64,000 bases of DNA from Amycolatopsis vastitatis (GTDB lineage Bacteria; Actinomycetota; Actinomycetes; Mycobacteriales; Pseudonocardiaceae), in assembly GCF_002234595.1 (NCBI RefSeq), contig NZ_NMUL01000022.1, positions 1 through 64,000 of the forward strand, in the 5' to 3' direction. The notes beneath the pieces were generated by a model. That model was not told where the DNA came from, did not search any database, and saw only the letters and a program-made list of their open reading frames with translations. The translations under genes were made by a program, and so were the position numbers. Shown piece by piece: positions 1 to 8,121 of this stretch. Within the stretch, counting starts at the first letter, position 1, and every line of letters begins with the position of its first letter.

Positions 1-375
1 TCGGCAGCCTTCTGCTTCGCCGCCTCCGCCGCCGCGTCCTGGTCGCCCGAACCGCCGGCTCCGCCCGAAGAACCGGCGCCGGAGGGCGTGTCCACGTCCG
101 GGATCGGCGGTGGTGTGGCGCCGCTCCCGGACCCCGAGGAGCCGGACGAACCCGCGCCCGACTCGGTCTGGATCGGGGGACCGTCGAGCGACTTCAACGC
201 GTCCGAGGCCTTCTGCTTCGCCGCTTCCGCCTCCGCTGCGGCCTTCTGCTTCTCGGCTTCCGCGTCCGCCGTGTCCTGACCACCCGGCGAGCCGCCCGGA
301 GAACCCGAACCGCCCGCGGATCCCGTCCCGGATGGCGTGTCCACATCCGGGATCGGCGGCGGCGTGGCACCAGAT
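1..375 (-). repeat. Imperfect in-frame repeat (~83 codons) in the WXG protein
   Basis: The stretch encoding PPPIPDVDTPSG occurs at about 88-125 and again at about 337-375, 249 bases (83 codons) apart. In both copies it is followed in the protein by a Gly/Ser linker and an Ala/Glu/Lys-rich segment. At least two copies are visible and the array may go on beyond the left edge. Confidence 0.6.
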
Positions 376-1724
376 CCCGAGCCACCACCGGAACCCGAAC
401 CGCCCGCACCCGAGCCGGTGCCCGAACCCGAGCCGCTACCGCTACCCGAGCCGCCGGAACCCGAGCCGCTGCCCGAGCCGCCAGTCCCGGAACCACCGCC
501 CGAGCCGCCGCCGGTTCCACCACCGGTACCCGCGCCACCCGTCCCCGTGCCACCCGGCAGCGTCACGCCCTCGAACTCGTTGCGCACCGAGCCCATGACC
601 TTGTCGAGCGCGTCGTACGCCTGGTCGACGAGGTCCTTTGTGTCCTTGCAGGTCTTCGCGAACCCCTGGTACAGCCGGTCCCACATGTCGGGGTTGAACT
701 GGTTCTGCACCCACTGCTTGGCCAGGTCCTGGCCGTGCTTCTTGATCTCGTCGCCGTCGCAGCAGCCCTGGTCGTTGAGCGTCTTGATCAGGTTGGTGCC
801 GAAGTTGAGGTCCATCCAGCCCGCGATCTGGGCCAGGTCGTCCTTGCTGCCGTGCTCGCCGTTGGCGACGGCGACGACCTTCTGCGCCATCGTGTAGTCG
901 GCCTTGCCGACCAAGTCGGTGTACAGGGCGATGACCGCGTCGGCCTTGCCCTTGCACAGCTGGAACACCGTGGTCGCGGTGTGCAGCGTCGCTTCGCTCG
1001 CGCCGCCGAGCGTTTGCGACAGCTTCACCGCCTTCGGCTGGATCTTCTCGTCGTAGGTGTCGGACGCCGCGTCGGCGCCGGCGCCGGTCCAGGTCCGGAA
1101 GAGGGTGCCCAGCTGGGACCCGGTGTCCTGCGCCGTCCGGTCCACGGTCTCCGAACCGCGCTTGAAGTGCGCGGCGTCGTCGACGAAGTCCTTGAAGCTG
1201 ATGCCCCGCTGCTCGTCGAACGGCTGGCGGATGTCCTTGTCGAGGTCCAGCGCGCGGGTGTTGCCGCGGCAGTCGGCCGGGATCTTCGCCAGCAGCGACC
1301 CGAACGTCTCGAACAGCTTCAACGCGGGCGCGGCGGCGTCGAAGATCTCGTCGGACGTCTTGGTCCCGGTGGTCCCCTCCGCCGACGGCGGCTGGGTGCT
1401 GTCGAGCTTGGTCTTGCCCTCGTCGACGGCCTTCTTTTCCTGGTCTTCGTTGTAGCTGTTCTGGTCGCCGCTCTTCTTGGCCTTGTCGTAGGCCTCGTCG
1501 ACCGACTGGCCGGCGAACAGCGGGTTCGCGTTGAAGGCCCGCGCGTACTTGTCGGCTTCCTGCCGCTTCTGCTTGATGTCGTCCGGCTCGGAGTCGGCCA
1601 GGAACGGCGGCGGTGGCGGGTTCTCCCGCAGCCAGCTGCTGATCAGCGCGCTCTTCTGGCCGGGCGGCACGCTCGGGTCGTCCAAGATCGCCTTGACGTC
1701 GGACCACTTCTTCTTGTCCGCCAT
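1..1724 (-). CDS. Large WXG-type T7SS-associated protein, C-terminus cut by window edge
   Basis: The ATG at 1724-1722 overlaps the TGA of the upstream EspC-like gene by one base (TGATG), so the two are probably translationally coupled. The reading frame stays open to base 1, giving at least 574 residues with no stop. The N-terminal ~380 residues are a helical region with a WTG motif at residues 212-214, the WXG signature of ESX/type VII substrates. From about residue 388 the chain becomes Gly/Ser-rich, then Pro-rich and Ala/Glu/Lys-rich blocks repeat. There is no signal peptide and no membrane segment, as expected for a type VII substrate. It is the last visible gene of an operon that starts with a fatty-acyl-AMP ligase. 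Function is unknown; a secreted effector or cell-surface protein is the inference, and the missing C-terminus could carry a toxin or enzyme domain. Confidence 0.8.
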   Translation of the reverse strand, partial: MADKKKWSDVKAILDDPSVPPGQKSALISSWLRENPPPPPFLADSEPDDIKQKRQEADKYARAFNANPLFAGQSVDEAYDKAKKSGDQNSYNEDQEKKAVDEGKTKLDSTQPPSAEGTTGTKTSDEIFDAAAPALKLFETFGSLLAKIPADCRGNTRALDLDKDIRQPFDEQRGISFKDFVDDAAHFKRGSETVDRTAQDTGSQLGTLFRTWTGAGADAASDTYDEKIQPKAVKLSQTLGGASEATLHTATTVFQLCKGKADAVIALYTDLVGKADYTMAQKVVAVANGEHGSKDDLAQIAGWMDLNFGTNLIKTLNDQGCCDGDEIKKHGQDLAKQWVQNQFNPDMWDRLYQGFAKTCKDTKDLVDQAYDALDKVMGSVRNEFEGVTLPGGTGTGGAGTGGGTGGGSGGGSGTGGSGSGSGSGGSGSGSGSGSGTGSGAGGSGSGGGSGSGATPPPIPDVDTPSGTGSAGGSGSPGGSPGGQDTADAEAEKQKAAAEAEAAKQKASDALKSLDGPPIQTESGAGSSGSSGSGSGATPPPIPDVDTPSGAGSSGGAGGSGDQDAAAEAAKQKAA

Positions 1725-2041
1725 CAGAGCGAGCCCCCGGCGTTCGTGATCGCGCCGGCCTGGTCGCCCTCGTTGGCGCCGTAGCTCTTGCCGGCCGTGC
1801 CGATGTTCGTGCCGAACGAGCCCAGCGTGCTGCTGTACGCGGAGACCGCGGCCCACAGCGCTTTCGCGCCGGTGGCGTACTTTTCCCCGTGGGCGGTGTG
1901 CGCCCGGCCGAACTTCTCCGCCGTCACCTGCGAGTTCTGCAGGTCCGGGTTGTCGTCGAGCAGATGCTCCGCCAGATCGCCGATGGTCTTGGCCGCCGTC
2001 GACAACGCTTCCGTCGTCGCGGTGTACCCCCCGCTGCTCAT
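1724..2041 (-). CDS. EspC/DUF2580-like ESX secretion-associated protein
   Basis: A 105-residue all-helical protein without signal peptide or Cys. The length, the central helical region and the Gly/Tyr-rich tail with a YGANE motif resemble the DUF2580 (EspC, T7SS_ESX_EspC) family of small proteins encoded next to type VII substrates. Its ATG lies one base beyond the ACP stop codon, and its TGA overlaps the start of the large WXG protein gene, so it sits inside a four-gene operon. By analogy with ESX systems it may pair with the WXG partner for export. The family call is from pattern and context only. Confidence 0.7.
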   Translation of the reverse strand: MSSGGYTATTEALSTAAKTIGDLAEHLLDDNPDLQNSQVTAEKFGRAHTAHGEKYATGAKALWAAVSAYSSTLGSFGTNIGTAGKSYGANEGDQAGAITNAGGSL

Positions 2042-2042
2042 C

Positions 2043-2312
2043 TCAGCGCCTCTCCTCGGATCCGCCAGTTCCCAGGGCTTCCGCGAGCACGTCGGCCACG
2101 GATCCCACGTCGGTGAACCGATCGAGCTGCTCCAGGTCGATCGTCACCCCGTAGTAGACCTCCAGTGCCGCCAGCAGGCGGATCCGGCCCTTCGAGTCGA
2201 TGCCCAGCTCTTCCAGGGTGGCGTCGGGCTCGACGAGAGCCGGGTCGAGCCGGAAGGTGTCGCTGACGACCTTCGTGACCTCGGCGCGGTGATCACCCAC
2301 GGGCGCCACCAT
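2043..2312 (-). CDS. Acyl carrier protein
   Basis: An 89-residue protein with acyl carrier architecture: an acidic helix, then LEELGIDSKGRIRL around the presumptive phosphopantetheine-attachment serine, then YYGVTI and a closing helix. The usual DSL is DSK here. The ATG at 2312 was chosen because it starts just before the conserved fold and overlaps the 3' end of the ligase gene by 20 bases; upstream in-frame codons would lie inside the ligase gene. The tight coupling suggests that the ligase loads a fatty acid onto this carrier. The acceptor of the acyl group is unknown. The two genes that follow are ESX-type proteins rather than polyketide or peptide synthases. Confidence 0.85.
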   Translation of the reverse strand: MVAPVGDHRAEVTKVVSDTFRLDPALVEPDATLEELGIDSKGRIRLLAALEVYYGVTIDLEQLDRFTDVGSVADVLAEALGTGGSEERR

Positions 2313-3930
2313 AACGTGCCTTGGCGGCCGACCGGGCGACCTTGCCGCTCGATGTGCGCGGAAGTCCGCCGGAAGGGACCAGATGTACCGCACGCAGCGT
2401 GAGGTCGTGTTCCCGCGAAACCGCGCGCAGCACCGCCCGGGTGACCTCCTGGGAGTCCGCGTCGGCACCGCGCGCCCATTCCGCCACCACCACCGCGCCC
2501 TCGCCGCTTTCGTCGGCGACCCCGAACGCGGCCACGCGGTCGCGGCGGACCGCGGGGTGGGCCTCCCCGGCCGCGGCTTCGATGTCCTGCGGGTGGAAGT
2601 TGCGGCCGTCGATGACGATCAGGTCCTTGAGCCGTCCGGTGACGTAGAGGTCGCCGCGGTGCACGACACCCAGGTCGCCGGTGCGCAGCCAGCCGCCGAG
2701 GCCGTCGAGCTTGGCGCCGAACGTGGCGGTGTCGCCGCGGCCCCAGTAGCCGGTCGCGACGTTCGGGCCGTGCACCCAGATCTCGCCGGCCACGCCCTCG
2801 GGCTGTTCCCGCCCGTCGCGGACGATCCGCACGAGCTGCCCGACAGGACGGCCCACCGAAACGAGTTCCTGCCCGTCCGCCGCTTCCACCGCGCGGCCCT
2901 GCGCGAGGGCTTCGCGGTCGAACACCGCGCCGCGCGGGCCTTCCGGCCCCGCGCTCGCGACGTACACGGTGGCTTCGGCGAGCCCGTAGGACGGCCGGTG
3001 GGCTTCGCGCCGGAACCCGTGCGGGCCGAAGACCTCCTGGAAGCGCTCGACCGTCCGCGGCCGGACGGGCTCGCTGCCGTTGAGCGCGACCCGCACGTCC
3101 GAGAGGTCGAGGTCGTCGTCACCGTGACCCGCGTCGGCCGCCAGGTCGTAGGCGAAGTTCGGGGCGGCGGTGAACACCGCGGGGTGGTCCGCCAGCTGCC
3201 GCAGCCACCGCCGCGGCCGGTGCACGAACTCGGCCGGGGCCATGAACACCGACCGCGCGCCGGCGAAGACGGGCAGGCACAGCAGCTGGATCAGGCCCAT
3301 GTCGTGGAAGAACGGGATCCAGCCCGCGCAGGTCGTGCCCTCGTCGACGGCGTAGGCCCGGCTCCCCTGCCAGCAGGCCGCGACGATCGCCCGGTGCGGG
3401 ATCACCGCGCCGGCCGGTTCGCGCGTCGAGCCCGACGTGTATTGCAGGTACGCCGGGCTTTCCGGCATGGCCGGTACCGGATCAGTGCCCGGGCCGGTCA
3501 GCTCCTCGACCACCAGGGGGTCGCCGAACTCGCGGACCTTCGCCGCGGCGGCCGACGACGTCAGCCACACGCGCGCCCCGGAGTCGGCCAGGACGCCGGT
3601 GAGCCGCTCGGCCTGCGCGGCGTTCGCGGGTGCCATCAGCGGGACCGCGACGAGACCGGCGGCCAGCGCGCCGAAGAACGCCAGCGGATAAGCCAGTTCC
3701 TGGCCCGCGAGTATGGCGATCCGCTCCCCCGGCTCGGCGACCCGGCGAAGGCCGCCCGCGACGACCCGGACGCGGGCGGCGAACTCCGCCCACGTCAGCG
3801 TGTGCTCGACGCCGCGGCTGTGGTCCTGGTGGGTGAACAGCGGACGCACGTCGTCCTCGCGCGCGAACAGCCGGTCCACGATCGAGGCGCGCAGCACCTC
3901 CTCGGGCACGGTCACGGACGGACGAGGCAC
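2293..3930 (-). CDS. Fatty-acyl-AMP ligase (FAAL, FadD32-like family)
   Basis: A 545-residue member of the ANL adenylating family. Visible motifs are YLQYTSGSTREPAG (P-loop, about residue 163), WIPFFHDMGLI, PNFAYDL, NGSEPVRPRT, SYGLAEATVYV and the hinge LRTGDLG. The NGSEPVR and HDMGLI motifs are typical of FAALs, which transfer acyl-adenylates to a carrier protein rather than to CoA. It is the first gene of the operon, followed by the acyl carrier protein with a 20-base overlap. The 91-bp gap to the divergent DUF2087 gene probably holds the promoter. Likely role: activation of a long-chain fatty acid and loading of the downstream carrier. Confidence 0.9.
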   Translation of the reverse strand: MPRPSVTVPEEVLRASIVDRLFAREDDVRPLFTHQDHSRGVEHTLTWAEFAARVRVVAGGLRRVAEPGERIAILAGQELAYPLAFFGALAAGLVAVPLMAPANAAQAERLTGVLADSGARVWLTSSAAAAKVREFGDPLVVEELTGPGTDPVPAMPESPAYLQYTSGSTREPAGAVIPHRAIVAACWQGSRAYAVDEGTTCAGWIPFFHDMGLIQLLCLPVFAGARSVFMAPAEFVHRPRRWLRQLADHPAVFTAAPNFAYDLAADAGHGDDDLDLSDVRVALNGSEPVRPRTVERFQEVFGPHGFRREAHRPSYGLAEATVYVASAGPEGPRGAVFDREALAQGRAVEAADGQELVSVGRPVGQLVRIVRDGREQPEGVAGEIWVHGPNVATGYWGRGDTATFGAKLDGLGGWLRTGDLGVVHRGDLYVTGRLKDLIVIDGRNFHPQDIEAAAGEAHPAVRRDRVAAFGVADESGEGAVVVAEWARGADADSQEVTRAVLRAVSREHDLTLRAVHLVPSGGLPRTSSGKVARSAAKARYGGARG

Positions 3931-4021
3931 GGTGGCAACCTACCGGCCCGCCCGCGAACCGTCCGCCCGGTGCGCGAAACCGGGTTCACCCCGGGCAGGA
4001 CCACCGGTACGGTCGGGCACC

Positions 4022-4501
4022 ATGGCCGTACCGGAAGCGCTGGTGTCCGCCCTCGCGGACGCCGATCGCCTGCACCTGTTCGCCCGCATCTGCGCCGCGC
4101 CGGAAGGACTTCCCGTCGCCGGTGTCCCGGCCAAGCTCGCGAAGCGGCTGGTCGGCGCGGGGCTCGTCACCGAGGACGAAGACCACTACCGGGCCGTGCC
4201 CGAAGTGTTCCGCGACGCGCTCGGCAAGGCGCCGGCGGACCCGCTCGACAGTTTGTTCAGCCGCGGCCGGCTCGTCACGATCCCGCACTCGGGCAAGCGA
4301 CGGCAGCTGCTGCTCGCCTACCTCGCCGAGCGGTTCGAGCCCGGGCGGCTCTACACCGAGCAGGAAGTGCGCGAGAAGCTGTCGATGGTCCACGACGACC
4401 ACGCGACGCTGCGCCGCTACCTGGTCGACGAGGGCCTGCTGCAGCGCAGCAACGACGGCGGCGCCTACGGCCGTCCGTCGGAAGCCCGCGCCGCCGGCTG
4501 A
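4022..4501 (+). CDS. DUF2087-domain protein
   Basis: A 159-residue cytosolic protein. The N-terminal part looks like a degenerate winged helix (LADADRLHLFARI, then LVGAGLV). The C-terminal half matches the DUF2087 pattern: GRLVTIPHSGKRRQLLLAYL, YTEQEVREKL, DHATLRRYLVDEGLLQR. The ATG at 4022 was chosen over upstream in-frame codons because those lie inside the divergent ligase gene. Its last 37 bases overlap the 3' end of the sigma factor gene on the other strand. DUF2087 proteins are often annotated as putative transcriptional regulators; no target can be named. Confidence 0.85.
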   Translation: MAVPEALVSALADADRLHLFARICAAPEGLPVAGVPAKLAKRLVGAGLVTEDEDHYRAVPEVFRDALGKAPADPLDSLFSRGRLVTIPHSGKRRQLLLAYLAERFEPGRLYTEQEVREKLSMVHDDHATLRRYLVDEGLLQRSNDGGAYGRPSEARAAG

Positions 4502-5433
4502 GCCGCCGGGAGGTCGAACGCCGCCAGCACGGCCGGATCGGCGAACACGACGTTGTGCGCGACCCGCGACCCCGTCACGGTGAACACCTGGAGGGTGTGC
4601 AGCCGGTGCACGCCGGCGTCGTCGCGGCAGTACGCCGCCAGCGCGGGCTGGCCGTTGGCCGCCGTGCGCGTCATGCGCCAGCCCGGGCCGCGCAGGGCGA
4701 ACAGGCGGTCCAGGAACCGGCCGTAGGCGTCCCGGCCGCGGAACCAGAGCGGCACGGGCGGCATCTCCATCACGACGTCGTCGGTCAGCAGCTCGACCAG
4801 GCCCGCGACGTCGGCCCGTTCGAACGCCCGCACGTACCGGTCCAGGACCGCTTCCACCGCCGTGTCGTCCGGTTCGGCCACTTCGTCCGCCGACAGGCCG
4901 CCGAGCCCGGCGCGGGCACGCTGCAAGGCGCTGTTCACGGCCGCGGGTGTCGTGTCCAGGAAACCGGCCACCTCCGCCGCGCTGAACTCCAGGACGTCCC
5001 GAAGGATCAGCACCGCGCGCTGCTTCGGCGGCAGCGTCTGCATCGCCGCCAGCAACGCCAGCCGCAGGGTGCCGCGGCGGGCCAGGCGCAGGCCGGGGTC
5101 GTCCAGCCGCGCGTCCGGGAACGGCTGCAGCCAGGGGACTTCGAACGACGGCGTCAACGGCGCGTGCGGGTCGCCCGCCGGGCCGCCGAGGCCGGACGGT
5201 AGCGGCCGCCGCGCCCGCCCTTCGAGCGCCGTCAGGCACGCGTTGGTCGCGATCCGGTACAGCCAGGTGCGCACCGAGGCGCGGGCCGGGTCGTAGCCCG
5301 CCCACGCCTTCCAGGCGCGCACCAGGGTCTCCTGCACCAGGTCCTCGGCCTCGTGCACCGAGCCGAGCATCCGGTAGCAGTGCGCCAGCAGCTCACGCCG
5401 GTGCGGCTCGGTGCGCGCGGCGAAGTCCTGCAT
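4465..5433 (-). CDS. ECF sigma factor with C-terminal SnoaL-like domain (TIGR02960/SigG-like)
   Basis: A 322-residue sigma-70 family protein. Region 2 is near the N-terminus (HRRELLAHCYRMLGS, EAEDLVQETLVRAW, WLYRIATNACL). Region 4 is QTLPPKQRAVLILRDVLEFS. After about residue 180 there is a SnoaL/NTF2-like domain, the arrangement of the TIGR02960 (SigG/SigJ-type) extracytoplasmic sigma factors, where the fused domain is thought to modulate activity in place of an anti-sigma factor. The ATG at 5433 was chosen because GGAGGGAGAACG lies directly upstream. No anti-sigma gene is adjacent. The target regulon is unknown. Confidence 0.9.
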   Translation of the reverse strand: MQDFAARTEPHRRELLAHCYRMLGSVHEAEDLVQETLVRAWKAWAGYDPARASVRTWLYRIATNACLTALEGRARRPLPSGLGGPAGDPHAPLTPSFEVPWLQPFPDARLDDPGLRLARRGTLRLALLAAMQTLPPKQRAVLILRDVLEFSAAEVAGFLDTTPAAVNSALQRARAGLGGLSADEVAEPDDTAVEAVLDRYVRAFERADVAGLVELLTDDVVMEMPPVPLWFRGRDAYGRFLDRLFALRGPGWRMTRTAANGQPALAAYCRDDAGVHRLHTLQVFTVTGSRVAHNVVFADPAVLAAFDLPAAQPAARASDGRP

Positions 5434-5507
5434 CGTTCTCCCTCCGGCCGGCCTCGGTGGGTGTACCGGCACCGCGGCCGGGATTCATCGGCGGCGGGAG
5501 AACATTC

Positions 5508-6026
5508 TCACTCGGGGTCGCCGAAGTCCTCCGGCCGCAGGTCGTCGAGTTCGGCGCGGAACCGGGCGACTTCGGCGTCGGCGTCCAGCGCGTCGACGGC
5601 CGGGCCTTCGGTCTCCTGCTCGACTTCGAGCTGCACGGACGCGACGTCGAGCACCTCTTCGGCGACGCTGATCGGCGCGCCCTGGCGCAGGCCGAGCGCG
5701 ACCGCGTCGCTCGGGCGGGCCGACACGCGGGTGCCGGAGGCGAGGACGAGGTCCGCGTAGAAGATCCCGTCCCGCACCTCGGTCAGCTCGACCGCGGCCA
5801 GGCCCTGGCCGAACGCCGCGAGCACGTCGCCGAGCAGCTCGATCGTGCCCGGGCGCGGCAGCGCGATCTGCTCCCGGGCCCGGACGAGGGCTTCGGCCTC
5901 GCCGTACCCGATCATGATCGCGAGCCAGCGGCGAGCGCCCTCCGGCTCGCGAAGGAGCATCAACGGTGCCTCACCCGGCACCGGAACGGCCATGCCCACG
6001 ACCTCGATCGGGATCACGCTGACCAC
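5508..6026 (-). CDS. Bifunctional nuclease family protein (DUF151)
   Basis: A 172-residue soluble protein with the DUF151/BFN pattern: a beta-rich N-terminus, ARRWLAIMIGYGEAEAL, a middle part with DVLAAFGQGLAAVELTEVRDGIFYADLVL, and SARPSDAVALGLRQGAPI. An acidic C-terminal tail follows. The family includes proteins reported to have DNase/RNase activity and is common and conserved in Actinobacteria. It is divergent from the SRPBCC gene and has the same direction as the sigma factor gene, 74 bp away. No operon partner is evident. Confidence 0.88.
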   Translation of the reverse strand: MVSVIPIEVVGMAVPVPGEAPLMLLREPEGARRWLAIMIGYGEAEALVRAREQIALPRPGTIELLGDVLAAFGQGLAAVELTEVRDGIFYADLVLASGTRVSARPSDAVALGLRQGAPISVAEEVLDVASVQLEVEQETEGPAVDALDADAEVARFRAELDDLRPEDFGDPE

Positions 6027-6172
6027 CGCACCCTCCGTGTCGAGACTCCTCCGCGCGCGTAGTACCCAGAACGGTCCGGTCGCAACCGCGGGTCCCCGGA
6101 CCGGCTCTTCCCGGCTGCGGACAACGCCGGGATTCCTTGCCCCGGGCGGCGCGGCGCTGTCACCGTCGTGAC

Positions 6173-6697
6173 GTGGAACCGACGATTTCCCGCAGCATCG
6201 ACGTCCCGGCCACCCCCGCCGCGGTGTGGTCGTGGGTCACCGACCTGCCGCGGATGGGCGAGCTGAGCCCGGAGAACGTCGGCGGCCGGTGGCTGGACGG
6301 CACCGGCCCGGCGCTCGGGGCGCGGTTCCGCGGCCGCAACCGCAACGGCGAGCTGCGCTGGTGGACGCGGGTGCGGGTGGTCGCGTTCGAGCCGGACCGC
6401 CGGTTCGCCTTCGACGTGCGGACGCCGCTCGGCTCGCGGGTTTCGCGGTGGGAATACGTGCTGGCGCCGAGCGCGACCGGCTGCCTGGTCACCGAGAACT
6501 GGTACCGGATCGGCAGCTGGGTGGTGCGGAAGTTCATGGGCCCGCGCGTGACCGGCCGCGCCGACCGGCCCGGCTACAACGTCCGGTCGATCGAACACAC
6601 CCTGGCGGCGCTCGAGGCCCGCGCTCAGCGGGGTGCCCAGGCGCGGTCGAGCGCCGCGAGGCCGTCGTCGATGCGGTCCAGGGGGATCGAGCCGTAG
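6173..6697 (+). CDS. SRPBCC (START-like) family protein
   Basis: A 174-residue protein beginning with the usual SRPBCC entry ISRSIDVPATPAAVWSWVTD, then a beta-rich core (RFRGRNRNGELRWWTRVRV, FAFDVRTPLGSRVSRWEYVL) and a long C-terminal helix. These helix-grip proteins bind hydrophobic ligands in an internal cavity. The GTG at 6173 was chosen as the codon just before the conserved fold. The last 73 bases overlap the 3' end of the MocR gene on the opposite strand, so the final ~24 residues (Arg/Ser-rich) are forced by that antisense coding and are probably not part of the fold. Confidence 0.82.
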   Translation: MEPTISRSIDVPATPAAVWSWVTDLPRMGELSPENVGGRWLDGTGPALGARFRGRNRNGELRWWTRVRVVAFEPDRRFAFDVRTPLGSRVSRWEYVLAPSATGCLVTENWYRIGSWVVRKFMGPRVTGRADRPGYNVRSIEHTLAALEARAQRGAQARSSAARPSSMRSRGIEP

Positions 6698-8040
6698 CCG
6701 AGGACCAGGCCCGGCCGCGGGAAGCCGCCGCAGAGATCGGACAGCGTCTGGACCGCCGCGCCGGCCGCCGCCGCGCGGGCGGCGACCGGCTCCAGGTCGG
6801 TGCCCTCCTCCGCGAAGGCACACAGGTGCAGGCCCGCGGCCGAAGGCACCAGCCGCAAGCGGCTCGCGAAGGCGCTTTCCAGCGTTGCCGTGATCCGCTC
6901 GTGGCGCTCGGCGTACACCTTCGTCGCGCGGCGGAGGTGGCGGGCGAACAGGCCTTCGTCGACGAACCGGGCCAACGCGGCCTGAGCGGGCAGATCGCCG
7001 TGCCAGTCCGACAGCTGCCGCGCGTGCCGCAGGGCGTCCCGCAGCGACGGCGGGGCGACCAGGAAACCCAGGCGCAGCATGGGAAGCAGCGTCTTGGAGA
7101 ACGAACCGACGTAGGCCACCCGCCCCGCGCGGTCCAGGCTCTGCAACGGTTCCAGGGGACGGTCGGAGAACCGGAACTCGCTGTCGTAGTCGTCCTCGAC
7201 GACGACCGCGCCGGCGCGTCCGGCCCACTCCAGCAGCGCCGTGCGCCGCGCGAGGGACATCGGCGTGCCGAGCGGGAACTGGTGCGACGGCGTGACGTAC
7301 ACCAGCTTCGTCCGCGGGGGCAGCGAGGCGACGTCGAGGCCTTCGCCGTCCACCGGAACTCCGACGACGTCGGCGCCGTGCGAAGCGAAGAGCAGTTTCG
7401 CCAGCCGGTACCCCGGCTCCTCGACGGCCACCCGGTCGCCGGGCTCCAGGAGCACGCGGCACAGCAGGTCCAGGGCCTGCTGTGCGCCCTGGGTGACGAG
7501 CACGTCGTCCGCGTCGGCACGCACCGAGCGGGAGACGCCGGCGTGCCGCGCGATCGCCGCACGCAGGCCCGGGTGCCCGCCCGGATCGGCGTAGCGGGCG
7601 AACCCGGCGGCGTCCCGCAGCTCCCGCGCGAGCAGCCGCCGCCAGGTTTCCAGCGGGAACAGCGCGGCGTCGGGGATGCCGACGCGGAAGTCGTACACCG
7701 GCGCCCGCGCCGCGGCGGCGGCCGGCGGCGGCAGCGACCGCCACACCGCCTTCGGCCGCGGCCCCGGCACCGAAGCGGCCTTGCGGGGCTTCGGCGCGGG
7801 AAGCTCGGCGCAGACGTACGTCCCGGCGCCGACGCGGCCGGTCAGGAAGCCGTCGGCGGTCAGGCGGTCGTAGGCGACCGCGACGGTGTTGCGCGAAACG
7901 GCCAGGCGCCGCGCCAGCTCCCGCGTCGGCGGCAGCCGCTCCCCCGCCCGCAGCCTGCCGTCCAGCACGGCGTCGCGCAGCTGCCGGTAGATCCGGACGC
8001 TGAGGTCGCCACGCCCGGCCAAGCTGACGTGGAAGTCCAT
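6625..8040 (-). CDS. MocR/PdxR-type GntR regulator with aminotransferase domain
   Basis: A 471-residue regulator. The N-terminal winged helix is GntR-like (IYRQLRDAVLDGRLRAGERL, RELARRLAVSRNTVAVAYDRL). Residues ~110-470 form a fold-type I aminotransferase domain with SFSKTLLP carrying the PLP-binding Lys316, plus VEDDYDSEFRF and a YVTPSHQFPLG motif. MocR proteins bind PLP and control vitamin B6 or amino-acid genes. It is divergent from an MFS exporter gene with an 81-bp shared intergenic region, so that exporter is its likely target. Its 3' end overlaps the SRPBCC gene. Confidence 0.92.
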   Translation of the reverse strand: MDFHVSLAGRGDLSVRIYRQLRDAVLDGRLRAGERLPPTRELARRLAVSRNTVAVAYDRLTADGFLTGRVGAGTYVCAELPAPKPRKAASVPGPRPKAVWRSLPPPAAAAARAPVYDFRVGIPDAALFPLETWRRLLARELRDAAGFARYADPGGHPGLRAAIARHAGVSRSVRADADDVLVTQGAQQALDLLCRVLLEPGDRVAVEEPGYRLAKLLFASHGADVVGVPVDGEGLDVASLPPRTKLVYVTPSHQFPLGTPMSLARRTALLEWAGRAGAVVVEDDYDSEFRFSDRPLEPLQSLDRAGRVAYVGSFSKTLLPMLRLGFLVAPPSLRDALRHARQLSDWHGDLPAQAALARFVDEGLFARHLRRATKVYAERHERITATLESAFASRLRLVPSAAGLHLCAFAEEGTDLEPVAARAAAAGAAVQTLSDLCGGFPRPGLVLGYGSIPLDRIDDGLAALDRAWAPR

Positions 8041-8054
8041 CCCGCGACCTTACA

Positions 8055-8099
8055 TTGGCCCACTGCAAGTGGTCGGAATTGGATCTGGGACAGGGCCAA
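8055..8099. promoter_or_regulatory. Candidate MocR operator/promoter region between divergent genes
   Basis: The 81-bp gap between the MocR gene and the MFS gene holds an inverted pair TTGGCCC (8055-8061) and GGGCCAA (8093-8099). This is the only conspicuous symmetry in the shared control region. Assignment to MocR is inferred from position alone. Confidence 0.4.
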
Positions 8100-8121
8100 G
8101 TTTCGCCCTAACGTGACCGGT

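Noticed and set aside
2383..5202. A 939-codon plus-strand frame across the ligase, DUF2087 and sigma genes
   Set aside because: It crosses three well-supported genes, mostly antisense, and shows no domain.
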